From Halomonas ventosae (lineage in GTDB: Bacteria > Pseudomonadota > Gammaproteobacteria > Pseudomonadales > Halomonadaceae): a stretch of DNA of 64,000 bases. Under the pieces are notes generated by a model. It worked only from the letters and a program-made list of their open reading frames with translations, made no database searches and had not been told where the DNA came from. The stretch's first letter is position 1; each line of letters begins with the position of its first letter. Below, one piece after another: positions 1 to 8,844 of the stretch. Both the position numbers and the translations under genes were made by a program. Location: contig NZ_SNZJ01000006.1 in assembly GCF_004363555.1 (NCBI RefSeq), forward strand, positions 62,001-126,000, given 5' to 3'.

Positions 1-875
1 CCCAGCACCACATGACCGCCCCACCAGCGTTCGAACTCCAGGTAGCGATCCGCCTCGGTATCGACCTTGGAGTAGAGCTGGTACTGCTTGCTCCACCAGG
101 TGTTGGCCGGATTCAGGCGCTCGAAGTTCTGGACCAGCCAGGCACCGTCGAAAAGCCCCGCCCCGAGGTCGCTGAACAGCGCCGTCATCCAGCTGCCGCC
201 GGTCAGCCCCCCGGTATAGCGCATCGGCGCCTTGCCACGCTCGCCGGCCCAGTAGGAGAGCGGCGCGCCGGCGATCAGGATCGGGCCGAAGAGCTGGGGC
301 TCGAGGGCCGCGGCCATCATGATCTGCCAGCCGGCCTGGCAGTTGCCGACCACCATGGGCTTCTCGGAGGTCTCGGGGTGGCGCTCGATGACGTGACGCA
401 GGAAGGCGACCTCGGCCTCCACCACGTCCTCGACGGTCTGCCCCTGGACCGGATAGGGCAGGAAGCCGATGAAGTAGCAGGGATGCCCCGCCCGCAGGGC
501 CACACCGATCTCGCTGTCGGGCTTGAAGCCGCCGATGCCCGGGCCATGGCCGGCACGCGGGTCCACCACCACGAAGGGGCGCATCTGCAGGTCGGTCTCC
601 ACGCCCTGGGGAGGCAGGATGCGCAGCAGCTCGTAGTTGACCGGGCGAGACAGCTGGCGCCCGTCCACCAGCACCTCGGCATCGAAGCCAAGCACGTTGG
701 GCTTGGTCTTCTCAATATGCTCGAGGTACTGGTTGCCGCGCTGGCGCATGACATCCATGAAGAGCACGCTGCGCTCCAGGGTATCGCGCCAGTAGTCGCA
801 GGCCGCGCGTCCGAAACCGAACGGATCCACGAAGGGCAGCACGCTGGCTGCGGGAGTCGGTATCAGGGAATTCAT
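1..875 (-). CDS. DUF3141 / PHA-synthase-like alpha/beta hydrolase (5' part, runs off the window)
   Basis: Reads leftward from an ATG at 875 with GGAG about 6 nt upstream, and stays open to base 1, so only the first ~291 residues are seen. The sequence has the DUF3141 look: RQRGNQYLEH near residue 44, VVVDPRAGHGPGIGG near 102, the nucleophile-elbow-like stretch GNCQAGW near 180 with Cys as candidate nucleophile, and WLVQNFERLNPANTWW. The family resembles PhaC-type polyhydroxyalkanoate synthases and is often annotated as poly(3-hydroxyalkanoate) synthetase, but its reaction is not established. The catalytic Asp and His would lie beyond the edge. Family call is firm, function is not. Confidence 0.85.
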   Translation of the reverse strand, partial: MNSLIPTPAASVLPFVDPFGFGRAACDYWRDTLERSVLFMDVMRQRGNQYLEHIEKTKPNVLGFDAEVLVDGRQLSRPVNYELLRILPPQGVETDLQMRPFVVVDPRAGHGPGIGGFKPDSEIGVALRAGHPCYFIGFLPYPVQGQTVEDVVEAEVAFLRHVIERHPETSEKPMVVGNCQAGWQIMMAAALEPQLFGPILIAGAPLSYWAGERGKAPMRYTGGLTGGSWMTALFSDLGAGLFDGAWLVQNFERLNPANTWWSKQYQLYSKVDTEADRYLEFERWWGGHVVL

Positions 876-939
876 CTTGAGCTCCAGGGTTGCTCGGTGC
901 CGGGACATCCCCGGCGCCGATGCATGAAATCGGGCTTTG

Positions 940-950
940 TTGCAGTGCAA
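940..950. promoter_or_regulatory. TTGCAGTGCAA palindrome upstream of the DUF3141 gene
   Basis: An 11-bp perfect palindrome (TTGCA-G-TGCAA) about 65 bp upstream of the DUF3141 start. Short TGC/GCA dyads of this type resemble operators of the PHA regulator PhaR (CTGC-N3-GCAG type). A GC-rich stem-loop (about 896-918) lies between it and the ribosome-binding site. Operator role is inferred. Confidence 0.35.
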
Positions 951-1006
951 TATAGCGCATGAGCGTTGCCGCTGCGAGCGCCGGATGCCGCAGTCCTAAG
1001 CAGCAT

Positions 1007-1912
1007 TCAGGGCATCCATGCCGCCGCCGCGGCCTCGCCCAGCAGCTCGACGAGGGCGCGGCGCCCCCGCCGCCAGGCCACCTCGGGACGCCGCCCCCAG
1101 GCCACCAGGCGGGCCACTCCTCCTACCGCGGGGCGGTCCAGCCGCAGGCCGGGGCCGCCACCGAAGTGCACCGCCGGGGCGAGGGGCAACTGCCACAGCA
1201 GGGCATGCCCTCTCGCCTCGAGCCTCGACTGGCGATGGCGCAGGGGCTCGCCCGCCGCGAGCCTCAGCTGCTCGACCACCGGATCGATGCCGATCAGCGC
1301 CTCGTCGAGGGCCTCGTCGCCGGAAAGCCCCGGCGACATGGCCTCGAAGCCGATGACGTTGCCGGCCACCCGGAAGGTGGCGACGACCAGCCCGACCGGC
1401 CCCAGGCTGGCCACCCCTTGCACCGCAAGCTGTCCCAGGTAGCTGCGCTGCTCCGGCGTCAGCCAGGGCACGGGCGCAAGCGCCGGCCCTGACCGGGGTG
1501 CATGGCGTACTGCCAGGTGCACCACCCGGCCCTGTCCGTCGGCCAGTACCGGCACCCTAACCTGCTGCCCCTCCCCGGCCGCGGGCGCCAGCGGCAAGCC
1601 GGCCTCGCGCATCAGCCGCCGCATGGCGGCACGGTCGGCCATGGCCTCGAGCATGGCCTCGCCCGGGGCGATCAGACGCAGGCCGTCACGCTGGCAGGCG
1701 CCGGCAAGGGCCAGCTGGTGTTCACTGCCCTCGCCAGGGTGCAGGGCATCGCAGCCGAGCGCGCGGGCCCTGAGCACCAGGGCCTCGGACTCCCCCTCGG
1801 CCAGGTGGGTGGCAAGGCCCAGCTCATCGCCGGCCTGCTGCACGCGCAGAGCCGCCAGCCCCTGGGCCGCGACCAGCAGGCGCAAGAAGGCGCGGTCAGT
1901 CCGCCAAGACAA
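1007..1912 (-). CDS. Reduced biotin-carboxylase-like protein, probable pseudoenzyme
   Basis: About 301 aa from a TTG start (ACGGAA 7 nt upstream). It follows biotin carboxylase in outline: an N-domain start (RLLVAAQGLAALRV), then LRLIAPGEAMLEAMADRAA matching the [14 protein letters not shown] region of the true AccC at 29634, then VPVLADGQGRVVHLAVR matching [17 protein letters not shown]. The roughly 100 residues between these blocks in AccC, with the GGGGRGM ATP-binding loop and lid, are absent, and the [12 protein letters not shown] active-site strand is not conserved. ATP-dependent biotin carboxylation therefore looks impossible. It is divergent from the LysR gene at 2020. A regulatory or binding role is one possibility; decay is another. 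Confidence 0.6.
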   Translation of the reverse strand: MSWRTDRAFLRLLVAAQGLAALRVQQAGDELGLATHLAEGESEALVLRARALGCDALHPGEGSEHQLALAGACQRDGLRLIAPGEAMLEAMADRAAMRRLMREAGLPLAPAAGEGQQVRVPVLADGQGRVVHLAVRHAPRSGPALAPVPWLTPEQRSYLGQLAVQGVASLGPVGLVVATFRVAGNVIGFEAMSPGLSGDEALDEALIGIDPVVEQLRLAAGEPLRHRQSRLEARGHALLWQLPLAPAVHFGGGPGLRLDRPAVGGVARLVAWGRRPEVAWRRGRRALVELLGEAAAAAWMP

Positions 1913-2019
1913 GCGGGCGTTCCGTGGGCCGGGTGGGCAATTTCGGGAAGCGCCTCGGCGGTGCTAGCATGCGTGTAAGTCCCTCAGGAGCCGGAAGGCG
2001 TGCCGCCGGCGAACGAACC

Positions 2020-3006
2020 ATGACCTCACCCCAGTTGCTCAACCGGCTGACCTTTCGCCAGCTGCAGGTGTTTCGTGCCGTCTATGACCAGCACTCCTAT
2101 TCGCGGGCGGCCGAGACCCTCGGACTGACCCAACCCGCGGTCAGTGCCCAGATCCGCCAGCTCGAGCAGGCCCTGGGACAGCCACTGTTCAAGTACGCCG
2201 GGCGCACCCTCCACCTGCTGCCCGCCGCCGATGCCCTGGCGGCCTCGACAAGGGCCATCTTCGGCCAGGTCTCGCGCCTGCAGATGACCCTCTCCGACAT
2301 GGCCGGGACCATCCGCGGCGAGCTCAACCTGGCGGCGGTCTCCACGGCCCAGTATGTGGTGCCCTACCTGCTGGCCCGCTTTCGCGCCCGTTATCCCAGC
2401 GTCCAGGTGCGCCTGCGCGTCTGCAACCGCAGCCAGGCACTGGAACGGCTGGCCAAGCGATGCGACGACCTGGTGATCATGGCGCGGGTACCCGAGGACG
2501 AGGCCCTGGCCTTCATGCCGATCCTCGACAACGAGATGATCCCCGTGGTGTGGCCGGGTCACCCGCTGCTCGAGGCCGAGGCCCCTACCCTGGAGGACTT
2601 CGCCCGCCACTATGTGCTGATGCGCGAGCCCGGCTCCGGCGTGCGCAGCGCCTTCGAGGAGCTCGCCGCCGACCAGGACGTGCGGCTGCCCCATGCCATC
2701 GAGCTGGGCAGCAACGAGGCCGTCAAGCAGGGCGTGATGGCACAGCTCGGGGTCTCGGTGCTGCCACGACTCGCCGTTCGCCTGGAGGTGGCGGCGGGCC
2801 TGCTGGCGCCGCTCGCCCTGCCCGGCTTTCCGCTGCGCCACTCCTGGTGCACCGTGCATCCCAGGGACCGCTTCCCGACGCCGGTCACCGAGCTGTTCCT
2901 GCGCTTCGTGCGCGAGCACCTGGCCGAGCTGCACACCCACTTCAGTGCCCCGCCGAGTCCGCTGCCGAGCCATGGCGTCGACTGCCTGCCGGTGACCGCC
3001 TACTGA
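2020..3006 (+). CDS. LysR-family transcriptional regulator (CbbR-like)
   Basis: 328 aa. The N-terminal winged helix spans residues ~6-66 (LTFRQLQVFRAVYDQHSYSR then TQPAVSAQIRQLEQALGQPLF), followed by a periplasmic-binding-protein-like effector domain from ~95, including STAQYVVPYLLARF as in the CbbR branch. The ATG at 2020 is chosen because it puts the HTH at the usual distance from the N terminus; CAGGAG and GGAAGG lie upstream. It is transcribed away from the carboxylase-like gene with 107 bp between them, the usual layout for a LysR regulator and its target. Effector unknown. Confidence 0.85.
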   Translation: MTSPQLLNRLTFRQLQVFRAVYDQHSYSRAAETLGLTQPAVSAQIRQLEQALGQPLFKYAGRTLHLLPAADALAASTRAIFGQVSRLQMTLSDMAGTIRGELNLAAVSTAQYVVPYLLARFRARYPSVQVRLRVCNRSQALERLAKRCDDLVIMARVPEDEALAFMPILDNEMIPVVWPGHPLLEAEAPTLEDFARHYVLMREPGSGVRSAFEELAADQDVRLPHAIELGSNEAVKQGVMAQLGVSVLPRLAVRLEVAAGLLAPLALPGFPLRHSWCTVHPRDRFPTPVTELFLRFVREHLAELHTHFSAPPSPLPSHGVDCLPVTAY

Positions 3007-3208
3007 CCGGCGATGCCACTGACCCAGGTCACGAGCGTCGCGGGCCCGGCTGTCCAGCACGGCGAATCCTGTGGTATTTTATCAGCTTGCGACCCACGTA
3101 TCATTCGACGTGCCAGGCTGCCTGGAACCGCCGATCGGCGCACTCCCGGAGACCCCGCGGCAGCGCCCTCATGGCGTCGACAGCCGGCGAGCAGAGAGGC
3201 TCACAGCT

Positions 3209-4261
3209 ATGAGCGACACCCCCTCCCCACGCGTTTCCAGCGGCGAGAAGTACCGCAACGACCATGGCACGGCCGCCATCAAGGATGGCATGAAGGCGCG
3301 TCGCCAGGTCGAGGACGGCGGTGCCGACGGACGCAAGCCGAAGTGGCTGCGTGCCCAGATTCCCGGCGGCGAGCGCTTCGAGGCGGTCAAGAAGAACGTG
3401 GCCACCCACCGCCTCAGCACCGTCTGTGCCGAGTCGCACTGTCCCAACCAGGGCGAGTGCTGGAGCAACGGCACCGCGACCATCATGCTGATGGGCTCGG
3501 TATGCACTCGGGCCTGCCGCTTCTGCGCGGTGGATACCGGCAATCCCCGGGGCTGGCTGGACCCGGAGGAGCCGGAGAACACCGCCCGCTCGGTCGAGCT
3601 GATGGGGCTGCGCTATATCGTGCTGACCTCCGTGGACCGTGACGACCTCCCCGATGGCGGCGCCACCCACTACGCCGACTGCATCCGTGCCATCAAGGCC
3701 CGCACGCCCGAGGTGGTGGTCGAGGCGCTCACGCCGGACTTCGACGCCGCGCCCGAGGCAATCGAGCGGGTGGTCGACTCGGGACTGGAGGTCTTCGCCC
3801 AGAACGTCGAGACGGTCGAGCGGCTCACCGGGCGGGTACGCGACCCGCGGGCCGGCTACCGCAAGACCCTGGACGTGCTGGCCCACGCCAAGCGTCACCG
3901 GCCGCAGGTGATCACCAAGACCAGCCTGATGCTCGGCCTCGGTGAGACCGAGGAGGAGATCCTGGCGACCTTCGACGACCTGCGGGCCATCGGCGTCGAC
4001 ATCGTGACCTTGGGCCAGTACCTGCGCCCCACCCGCAACCACCTGCCGGTGGAGCGCTGGGTCACCCCGGAGGAGTTCGAGCGCTATCGCGTGCTGGGCC
4101 TCGAGAAGGGCTTCATGGAGGTGCCGTCCGGCCCCCTGGTGCGCTCCAGTTACCGGGCCGACCGGGTGTTCGAGAAGAACAACCTGGGTCTGGCAGCCCC
4201 CGCCGAGGTGCCCGGCCAGCAAGCCGACCCCAACCGCATCGACGCGGTCAATGTGGGCTAA
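3209..4261 (+). CDS. lipA: Lipoyl synthase
   Basis: 350 aa radical-SAM enzyme that inserts two sulfurs into protein-bound octanoyl groups. The auxiliary-cluster motif [12 protein letters not shown] and the radical-SAM motif CTRACRFC are both present, as are [14 protein letters not shown] and the C-terminal RSSY that ligates the auxiliary cluster. The open frame extends upstream to 3071, but the ATG at 3209 gives the usual length and has an AGAGG upstream. The next enzyme of the pathway in order of use, lipB, is convergent across a terminator. Confidence 0.97.
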   Translation: MSDTPSPRVSSGEKYRNDHGTAAIKDGMKARRQVEDGGADGRKPKWLRAQIPGGERFEAVKKNVATHRLSTVCAESHCPNQGECWSNGTATIMLMGSVCTRACRFCAVDTGNPRGWLDPEEPENTARSVELMGLRYIVLTSVDRDDLPDGGATHYADCIRAIKARTPEVVVEALTPDFDAAPEAIERVVDSGLEVFAQNVETVERLTGRVRDPRAGYRKTLDVLAHAKRHRPQVITKTSLMLGLGETEEEILATFDDLRAIGVDIVTLGQYLRPTRNHLPVERWVTPEEFERYRVLGLEKGFMEVPSGPLVRSSYRADRVFEKNNLGLAAPAEVPGQQADPNRIDAVNVG

Positions 4262-4271
4262 GCGGCAGGCT

Positions 4272-4303
4272 GCCAAGCCGCCAAGTCGCCAAGCCGCCAA
4301 GCT
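4272..4303. repeat. Tandem array, 4 copies of GCCAAGYC
   Basis: Four head-to-tail copies of an 8-bp unit directly after the lipA stop. CTTGGCGG/CTTGGCG words of opposite polarity lie on the far side of the terminator, inside the 3' end of lipB. Similar short-unit arrays are at 5463, 22546, 22689 and 35125. Confidence 0.8.
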
Positions 4304-4342
4304 TGCCAACATGATGTATCTGCCACCTCTGGCGCCAACGCA

Positions 4343-4380
4343 AAGTCCCACTGGAGCAAGCATCCAGTGGGACTTGTTCT
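4343..4380. terminator. Bidirectional terminator between lipA and lipB
   Basis: A 13-bp perfect stem (AAGTCCCACTGGA at 4343-4355 with its complement at 4363-4375) and a 7-nt loop, followed by GTTCT. It sits between two convergent genes. Confidence 0.85.
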
Positions 4381-4400
4381 ACCTCAGTACCTGGAGCATT

Positions 4401-5081
4401 TCACAGGTCAGCTTGGCGGCTCGGCGCATGGCTGCTTGGCGTTGTTAACTCACGCCCCAGCTCCCGCGCCAGGCACTCGGCCAGGCGCTCGCCCACCGCC
4501 TCGACACCTAGGCAGTCGTCGCTCAGGTCCGCCAGCCGCGTCATGGCCATGCCGGCATAGCCGCAGGGATTGATCCGCGAGAACGGCGAGAGGTCGCCGT
4601 TCACGTTGAGGGCGACCCCATGGAAGCTGGCGCCGCGACGGATCCTAAGCCCCAGCGAGGCGATCTTGGCCTCCCCCACATAGACGCCGGGCGCATCGGG
4701 ACGCGCGTGCGCCTCCACACCATGCTCGGCCAGCAAGGCAATCACCGCATTCTCCAGGGCGCTGACCAGGTCGCGCACCCCCAGCCGCGAGCGTCGGACG
4801 TCGAGCAGCGGGTAGAGCACGACCTGGCCGGGCCCGTGGTAGGTCACCTGCCCGCCGCGGTCGGTGGCCACCACCGGAATGTCGCCGGGCATGAGCAGGT
4901 GCTCGGGCTTGCCGGCCTGCCCCTGGGTGAACACCGGATCGTGCTCGACCAGCCAGAACTGATCGGGTGTCTGCGCATCGCGGCCGTCGGTGAGGCCACG
5001 CATGGCCTGCCAGACGGGCGTATAAGGCCGGCGACCGAGGCGATGCAAGAGGATCGGAGAAAGTTCGCTCTCGCCTGCCAT
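4401..5081 (-). CDS. lipB: Octanoyl-[acyl-carrier-protein]-protein N-octanoyltransferase
   Basis: 226 aa. It moves octanoate from ACP to lipoyl domains. [12 protein letters not shown], the catalytic Lys region AKIASLGLR and the catalytic Cys in RINPCGY are all present. Its start overlaps the ybeD stop by one base (TGATG), so it is the last gene of the long minus-strand operon. The C-terminal tail ([14 protein letters not shown]) is encoded by CTTGGC-repeat-like DNA and is probably a late extension. Confidence 0.97.
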   Translation of the reverse strand: MAGESELSPILLHRLGRRPYTPVWQAMRGLTDGRDAQTPDQFWLVEHDPVFTQGQAGKPEHLLMPGDIPVVATDRGGQVTYHGPGQVVLYPLLDVRRSRLGVRDLVSALENAVIALLAEHGVEAHARPDAPGVYVGEAKIASLGLRIRRGASFHGVALNVNGDLSPFSRINPCGYAGMAMTRLADLSDDCLGVEAVGERLAECLARELGRELTTPSSHAPSRQADL

Positions 5082-5392
5082 CAGACGACCATGTGCACGC
5101 GGCCGGTGGCCTTGAGCTCATCGAAGAGCGCCTTGAGCTGCTCCTCGCCGGTGGCGCGGATCGTCAGGCGCACCGACTGGAAGCGACCGCGGCGGCTGGG
5201 CACCACCTGGATGGCACTCGCGTCGAAGCCCGGATCGTGCCGGATGACGATCTGGCAGACCGTGGCGGCGAAATCCTCGGCAGCATCGCCGACGACCTTG
5301 ATCGGGTAGTCGCAGGGAAAGGTGATCTTCGGCGGCTTGCCACCCGCCTGGCGACGGGGCTTGCGAAGGTCACGCAGGGAGTTGTCGTTCAT
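5081..5392 (-). CDS. ybeD: YbeD / DUF493 (UPF0250) family protein
   Basis: 103 aa, close to the usual family length (E. coli YbeD is 87 aa). It has a basic N-terminal tail and then the ACT-like ferredoxin fold signature [13 protein letters not shown] and [38 protein letters not shown]. Molecular function is not settled; the location between dacA and lipB is conserved in gammaproteobacteria. Confidence 0.93.
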   Translation of the reverse strand: MNDNSLRDLRKPRRQAGGKPPKITFPCDYPIKVVGDAAEDFAATVCQIVIRHDPGFDASAIQVVPSRRGRFQSVRLTIRATGEEQLKALFDELKATGRVHMVV

Positions 5393-5462
5393 GAAGCCTT
5401 CCGGCGGGTCGTGGATATCCGAGCATTTTACTCAACCTGGCGTGGGGAGACCAACGCCGAAG

Positions 5463-5543
5463 GGTCAAGGGGTCAAGGGGTCAAGGGGTCAAGAGAACAT
5501 GGGATCAAGAAGCAAGCCAAGGGGTTTGCTTGCTCCTTGATCC
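5463..5543. repeat. GGTCAAGG tandem array (4 copies) and adjoining 16-bp hairpin
   Basis: 5463-5493 holds four copies of GGTCAAGG. Next to it GGATCAAGAAGCAAGC (5502-5517) pairs with GCTTGCTCCTTGATCC (5528-5543) with one mismatch. CTTG words continue to ~5555. The array lies between dacA and ybeD, both on the minus strand, so the hairpin may attenuate or process the operon transcript. Confidence 0.7.
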
Positions 5544-5569
5544 TTGTGCCTTGCGGCTGGCCGAAGGCC

Positions 5570-6769
5570 CTAGTCGAACCAGCCACCGATCAGGTTGGTG
5601 AAGAAGCGCCGCACCTGGTCGAAGAGGCGCTTGAAGAGCCCCCCCTCCTCGACGCTCTCGAGGGCGACCAGGGGACGCTCGCCGACCACCTCATCGCCCT
5701 GGCGCACCTCCATGGTACCCACCCGGTCCCCGGCCGCGATGGGGGCGGTGAGGTCGGCCTGGATGTCGAGCTTGGCGGTGAGCTCCTCGCTGCGCGCGCG
5801 CGGTACGGTCATGACCACGTTACGATCGACGCCCACGCGCAGCTCGTTCTTGTCGCCGCCCCAGACACGAGGCGTGTTGAGCACGGCGCCGGCGTCATAG
5901 AGCTTGAGGGTCTCGTAGTAGCGGAAGCCGTAGCTGAGCAGCTTCTGGGTCTCCTGGGCGCGGGCCTCCTCGGACGCGGTGCCCATGACCACCGAGATCA
6001 GGCGCATGTCGTCGCGCTTGGCCGAGGCCACCAGGCAGTAGCCCGCGGCCTCGGTCCAGCCGGTCTTCAGGCCATCGACGCTGCTGTCGCGCCACAGCAG
6101 CCGGTTGCGGTTGGGCTGCTCGATGCCGCCATAGGTGAACTGCTTGCTGGCGTAGTTGGCGTAGTGTTCCGGGTAGTCGTTGATGATGTGCTGGGAGAGC
6201 AGCGCCAGATCGCGGGCCGAGGAGTAGTGGTTGTCGTCGGGCAGGCCGGTGGCATTGACGAAGTTGGTGTTGTTCATGCCCAGCCGGGTGGCGTGCTGGT
6301 TCATCAGGTCGGCAAAGGGACGCTCGCCACCGGCCAGGTGCTCGGCCATGGCCACGCTGGCATCGTTGCCCGAGACGATGATGATGCCCTTGAGCAGCTC
6401 GTCGATCGCCACCAGGGTGTCAACCTCGATGAACATCTTGGAGCCCCCGGTACGCCAGGCCTTCTCGCTGACGGGCACCAGGTCTTCCGGCGCGATGTTG
6501 CCCCGGTCGAGCTCGCGCTCCACGAGGTAGGCCGTCATCAGCTTGGTCAGGCTGGCCGGCGGCAGGCGCTCGTCGGCATTGTGCTCGACCAGCACACGCC
6601 CGCTGTCGGCATCCATCAGGATCCAGGAGCTGGCCGCCAGCTGCGGCGGCGAGGGGATCATGGTCTGCGGCGTCGGGATCACCTGAGCCGTGGCCTGTGA
6701 CACGACCAGCAGCAGGCTGATCAGCAGCGGCAACAGCCGGCAGCGGCGGAAGAAAGGCGTGAATCTCAT
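5570..6769 (-). CDS. dacA: D-alanyl-D-alanine carboxypeptidase (PBP5 family)
   Basis: 399 aa, like PBP5. It trims the terminal D-Ala from peptidoglycan pentapeptides. Signal peptide at ~1-29 (FRRCRLLPLLISLLLVVSQATA). Active-site motifs SxxK (PASLTKLM), SxN (SGND) and KTG (LKTGWTEAAGY) are present. A C-terminal domain of PBP5_C type follows, then an amphipathic anchor (LFKRLFDQVRRFFTNLIGGWFD). In-frame ATGs at 6784 and 6793 are alternatives; 6769 gives a normal signal peptide. Confidence 0.96.
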   Translation of the reverse strand: MRFTPFFRRCRLLPLLISLLLVVSQATAQVIPTPQTMIPSPPQLAASSWILMDADSGRVLVEHNADERLPPASLTKLMTAYLVERELDRGNIAPEDLVPVSEKAWRTGGSKMFIEVDTLVAIDELLKGIIIVSGNDASVAMAEHLAGGERPFADLMNQHATRLGMNNTNFVNATGLPDDNHYSSARDLALLSQHIINDYPEHYANYASKQFTYGGIEQPNRNRLLWRDSSVDGLKTGWTEAAGYCLVASAKRDDMRLISVVMGTASEEARAQETQKLLSYGFRYYETLKLYDAGAVLNTPRVWGGDKNELRVGVDRNVVMTVPRARSEELTAKLDIQADLTAPIAAGDRVGTMEVRQGDEVVGERPLVALESVEEGGLFKRLFDQVRRFFTNLIGGWFD

Positions 6770-6824
6770 GGCAGGGGTTCTCATCAAGGGCATCGCGGGG
6801 TGGTTCGAAAAAAGGGGCACCGAC

Positions 6825-7751
6825 TCAGTCGGCATCGTTGACGACAAAGGCCTGGGCAAAGCCCGCCCGACGCAGCTGCTCGCGGACAGGGTCCACCTGG
6901 CCGGCATCTTCCAGCGGACCGACCTGAACCCGATGGAGGCCGGTGGCACTGGCGACGCGCACGGGGCGGTCGATCTCGCCTTCCAGGCGCGACTTGAGCT
7001 GCCGGGCACTGTCGACGGAGCCCAGGGCCGCGACCTGCAGGAAGACGCCACTGCCGGCCATGGGCCTGTCGCGCGCGGCCGCTGGCGCGGCGGGGGCCGG
7101 TGATACGGCTTCGCTGCGGGGCGAGGGGGCCCCTGCCGCCCGGTACGCATCGCCGTTGTCGGCAATCCAGCGCTCCACGTCGATGGCCTCGACCTTCACC
7201 CGTCCGGTCCCCTGCTCGAGGATACCCAGGCGGGCCGCCGCCGCGTAGGAGAGGTCGATCTCGCGGTCGCTGTGGAAGGGGCCGCGGTCGTTGACCCGCA
7301 CGATCGCCGAGCGGCCGTTTTCCAGGCTGGTGACACGCACGAAGCTCGGCAGGGGCAGGGAGCGGTGGGCGGCGCTCATCTTGTACATGTCGTAGATCTC
7401 GCCATTGGAGGTCGCATAGCCATGGAACTTCTCGCCGTACCAGGAGGCCCTGCCCTGGCGGCTATAGCCACTGGCATCCGCCATCACCTCGTAGCGCTTG
7501 CCCCACACCTCGTAGGGCGACTTGTTGCCTCCCCTGGAGCGCGCCTCGCGACGCGGCACCGCGTCGGGCACCTCGGCGACATCGGGTGGATCCTCGGGAT
7601 AGGCGTCACCGGAGAGGGCATAGCGCTCGCCGCTTCCCGATGTGGCCGGCGCCTGACTGGACGCTTCACCGGGGGAAGGACGGGAGCCGCCGCCCCCGGC
7701 ACAGCCGGCCAGCAGCAGCAGCACGCTCAGGGCGGCACAGGTGCGTCTCAT
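6825..7751 (-). CDS. rlpA: Septal ring lytic transglycosylase RlpA (lipoprotein)
   Basis: 308 aa. Lipobox LLLLAGC at the N terminus and a Ser/Gly-rich linker. The double-psi beta-barrel runs from about 95 to 180 (GRASWYGEKFHGYATSNGE, then IVRVNDRGPF with the catalytic Asp), and a C-terminal SPOR domain (GVFLQVAALGSVDSARQLKSRL) covers about 235-306 and should target denuded glycan at the septum. Starts inside the mltB stop (ATGA). Confidence 0.94.
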   Translation of the reverse strand: MRRTCAALSVLLLLAGCAGGGGSRPSPGEASSQAPATSGSGERYALSGDAYPEDPPDVAEVPDAVPRREARSRGGNKSPYEVWGKRYEVMADASGYSRQGRASWYGEKFHGYATSNGEIYDMYKMSAAHRSLPLPSFVRVTSLENGRSAIVRVNDRGPFHSDREIDLSYAAAARLGILEQGTGRVKVEAIDVERWIADNGDAYRAAGAPSPRSEAVSPAPAAPAAARDRPMAGSGVFLQVAALGSVDSARQLKSRLEGEIDRPVRVASATGLHRVQVGPLEDAGQVDPVREQLRRAGFAQAFVVNDAD

Positions 7752-8815
7752 GAGGCCTCCTCCGGGGTGGTATCGGTGGCGTCGAGCCAGTGGGCCTCCA
7801 GGCCCCGCGCCTCGGCAATCGCCTCGGCCAGCTCGGTCACCGCCATGGCATAGAGATGACTGTGGTTATAGCGAGTGATCACGTAGAAATTGTGCTCGCC
7901 GAGCACGTAGCCCCAGTTCTCCTCGCCATCCTCCAGCGCCACCGGCAGCAGGCGATGATCGTCGGCCAGCGCGTCCGGGACCTCGAGGCCCACCGCAGCG
8001 AGCTCCGCTGCCGGCACTGCGGGCGGCCGCGCGGCGCGGTTGAAGTCGATGCCGTCGGGAGGCGAGGCGGGACCCTCGGCCTCGTGGTAGATCGGCTCAC
8101 CAGGGCGCCAGCCATGTTCGGCGAAGTAGTTGGCCACGCTGCCGATGGCGTCCACCGGGTTGGTCCAGAGGTCGCGCAGGCCATCGCCGTCGAAATCCAC
8201 GGCGTAGGCGCGGTAGCTGGTGGGAATGAACTGCGGATAGCCCATGGCCCCCGCGTAGGAGCCGGTCAGGCTGCCAGGCGTGCGCTCCTCCTCGAAGGCG
8301 ATCTCCAGGAAGGCGGCCAGTTCGCCGCGGAAGAAGCGGCCACGGCTGGGATGATGGAAGGCCAGGGTCGCCAGGGAGTCGAGGACGCGATGATTGCCGG
8401 TAACGCCGCCGTAGCGGGTCTCCACGCCGATGATGGCGGCAATCACCGCAGGTGGCACGCCGTACTCGGCCTCGGCCCTCGCGAAGGCCGCCGGATGGGC
8501 TTCGATGAAGGCGACCCCGTTGGCGATGCGCGGGGCATCCAGGAAGATGGCGCGATATTCGTCCCAGCGCAGGCGACGTTCGGCGGCGCCGGCCATGGCA
8601 TCCAGCACCGACTGGCGGAACTCGGCCTCCCTCAGGGCGGCCAGGAGCCAGTCGCGGTCGACCCCGTTCTCGGCCAGCTCCTCCACCAGCCGAGCCGCTT
8701 CGGCATGGCGCTGCGGGTCGAAATCCGCCGCCAGGCCGGTCGTCGCCCCCCATGCCAGCAGCCCTCCCGCCAGCCAGGCCAACCAGCGTTTTCTCCGTGG
8801 TGACGACACCGTCAT
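7748..8815 (-). CDS. mltB: Membrane-bound lytic murein transglycosylase B
   Basis: 355 aa. N-terminal signal (WLAWLAGGLLAWGATTGLAA). The SLT_2 fold shows FIEAHPAAFARAEAEYGVPPAVIAAIIGVETRYG with the catalytic Glu, and AGAMGYPQFIPTSYRAYAVDFDGDGLRDLW. No lipobox Cys is seen, unlike E. coli MltB, so it may be soluble periplasmic. Stop overlaps the rlpA start by 4 bp. Confidence 0.94.
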   Translation of the reverse strand: MTVSSPRRKRWLAWLAGGLLAWGATTGLAADFDPQRHAEAARLVEELAENGVDRDWLLAALREAEFRQSVLDAMAGAAERRLRWDEYRAIFLDAPRIANGVAFIEAHPAAFARAEAEYGVPPAVIAAIIGVETRYGGVTGNHRVLDSLATLAFHHPSRGRFFRGELAAFLEIAFEEERTPGSLTGSYAGAMGYPQFIPTSYRAYAVDFDGDGLRDLWTNPVDAIGSVANYFAEHGWRPGEPIYHEAEGPASPPDGIDFNRAARPPAVPAAELAAVGLEVPDALADDHRLLPVALEDGEENWGYVLGEHNFYVITRYNHSHLYAMAVTELAEAIAEARGLEAHWLDATDTTPEEAS

Positions 8816-8844
8816 CGTAGCTCTCCCTGAATCCTGACAGATGC

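Noticed and set aside
12..962. Long plus-strand open frame opposite the DUF3141 gene
   Set aside because: It is the antisense of a coding region with clear family motifs; high GC makes such frames common.
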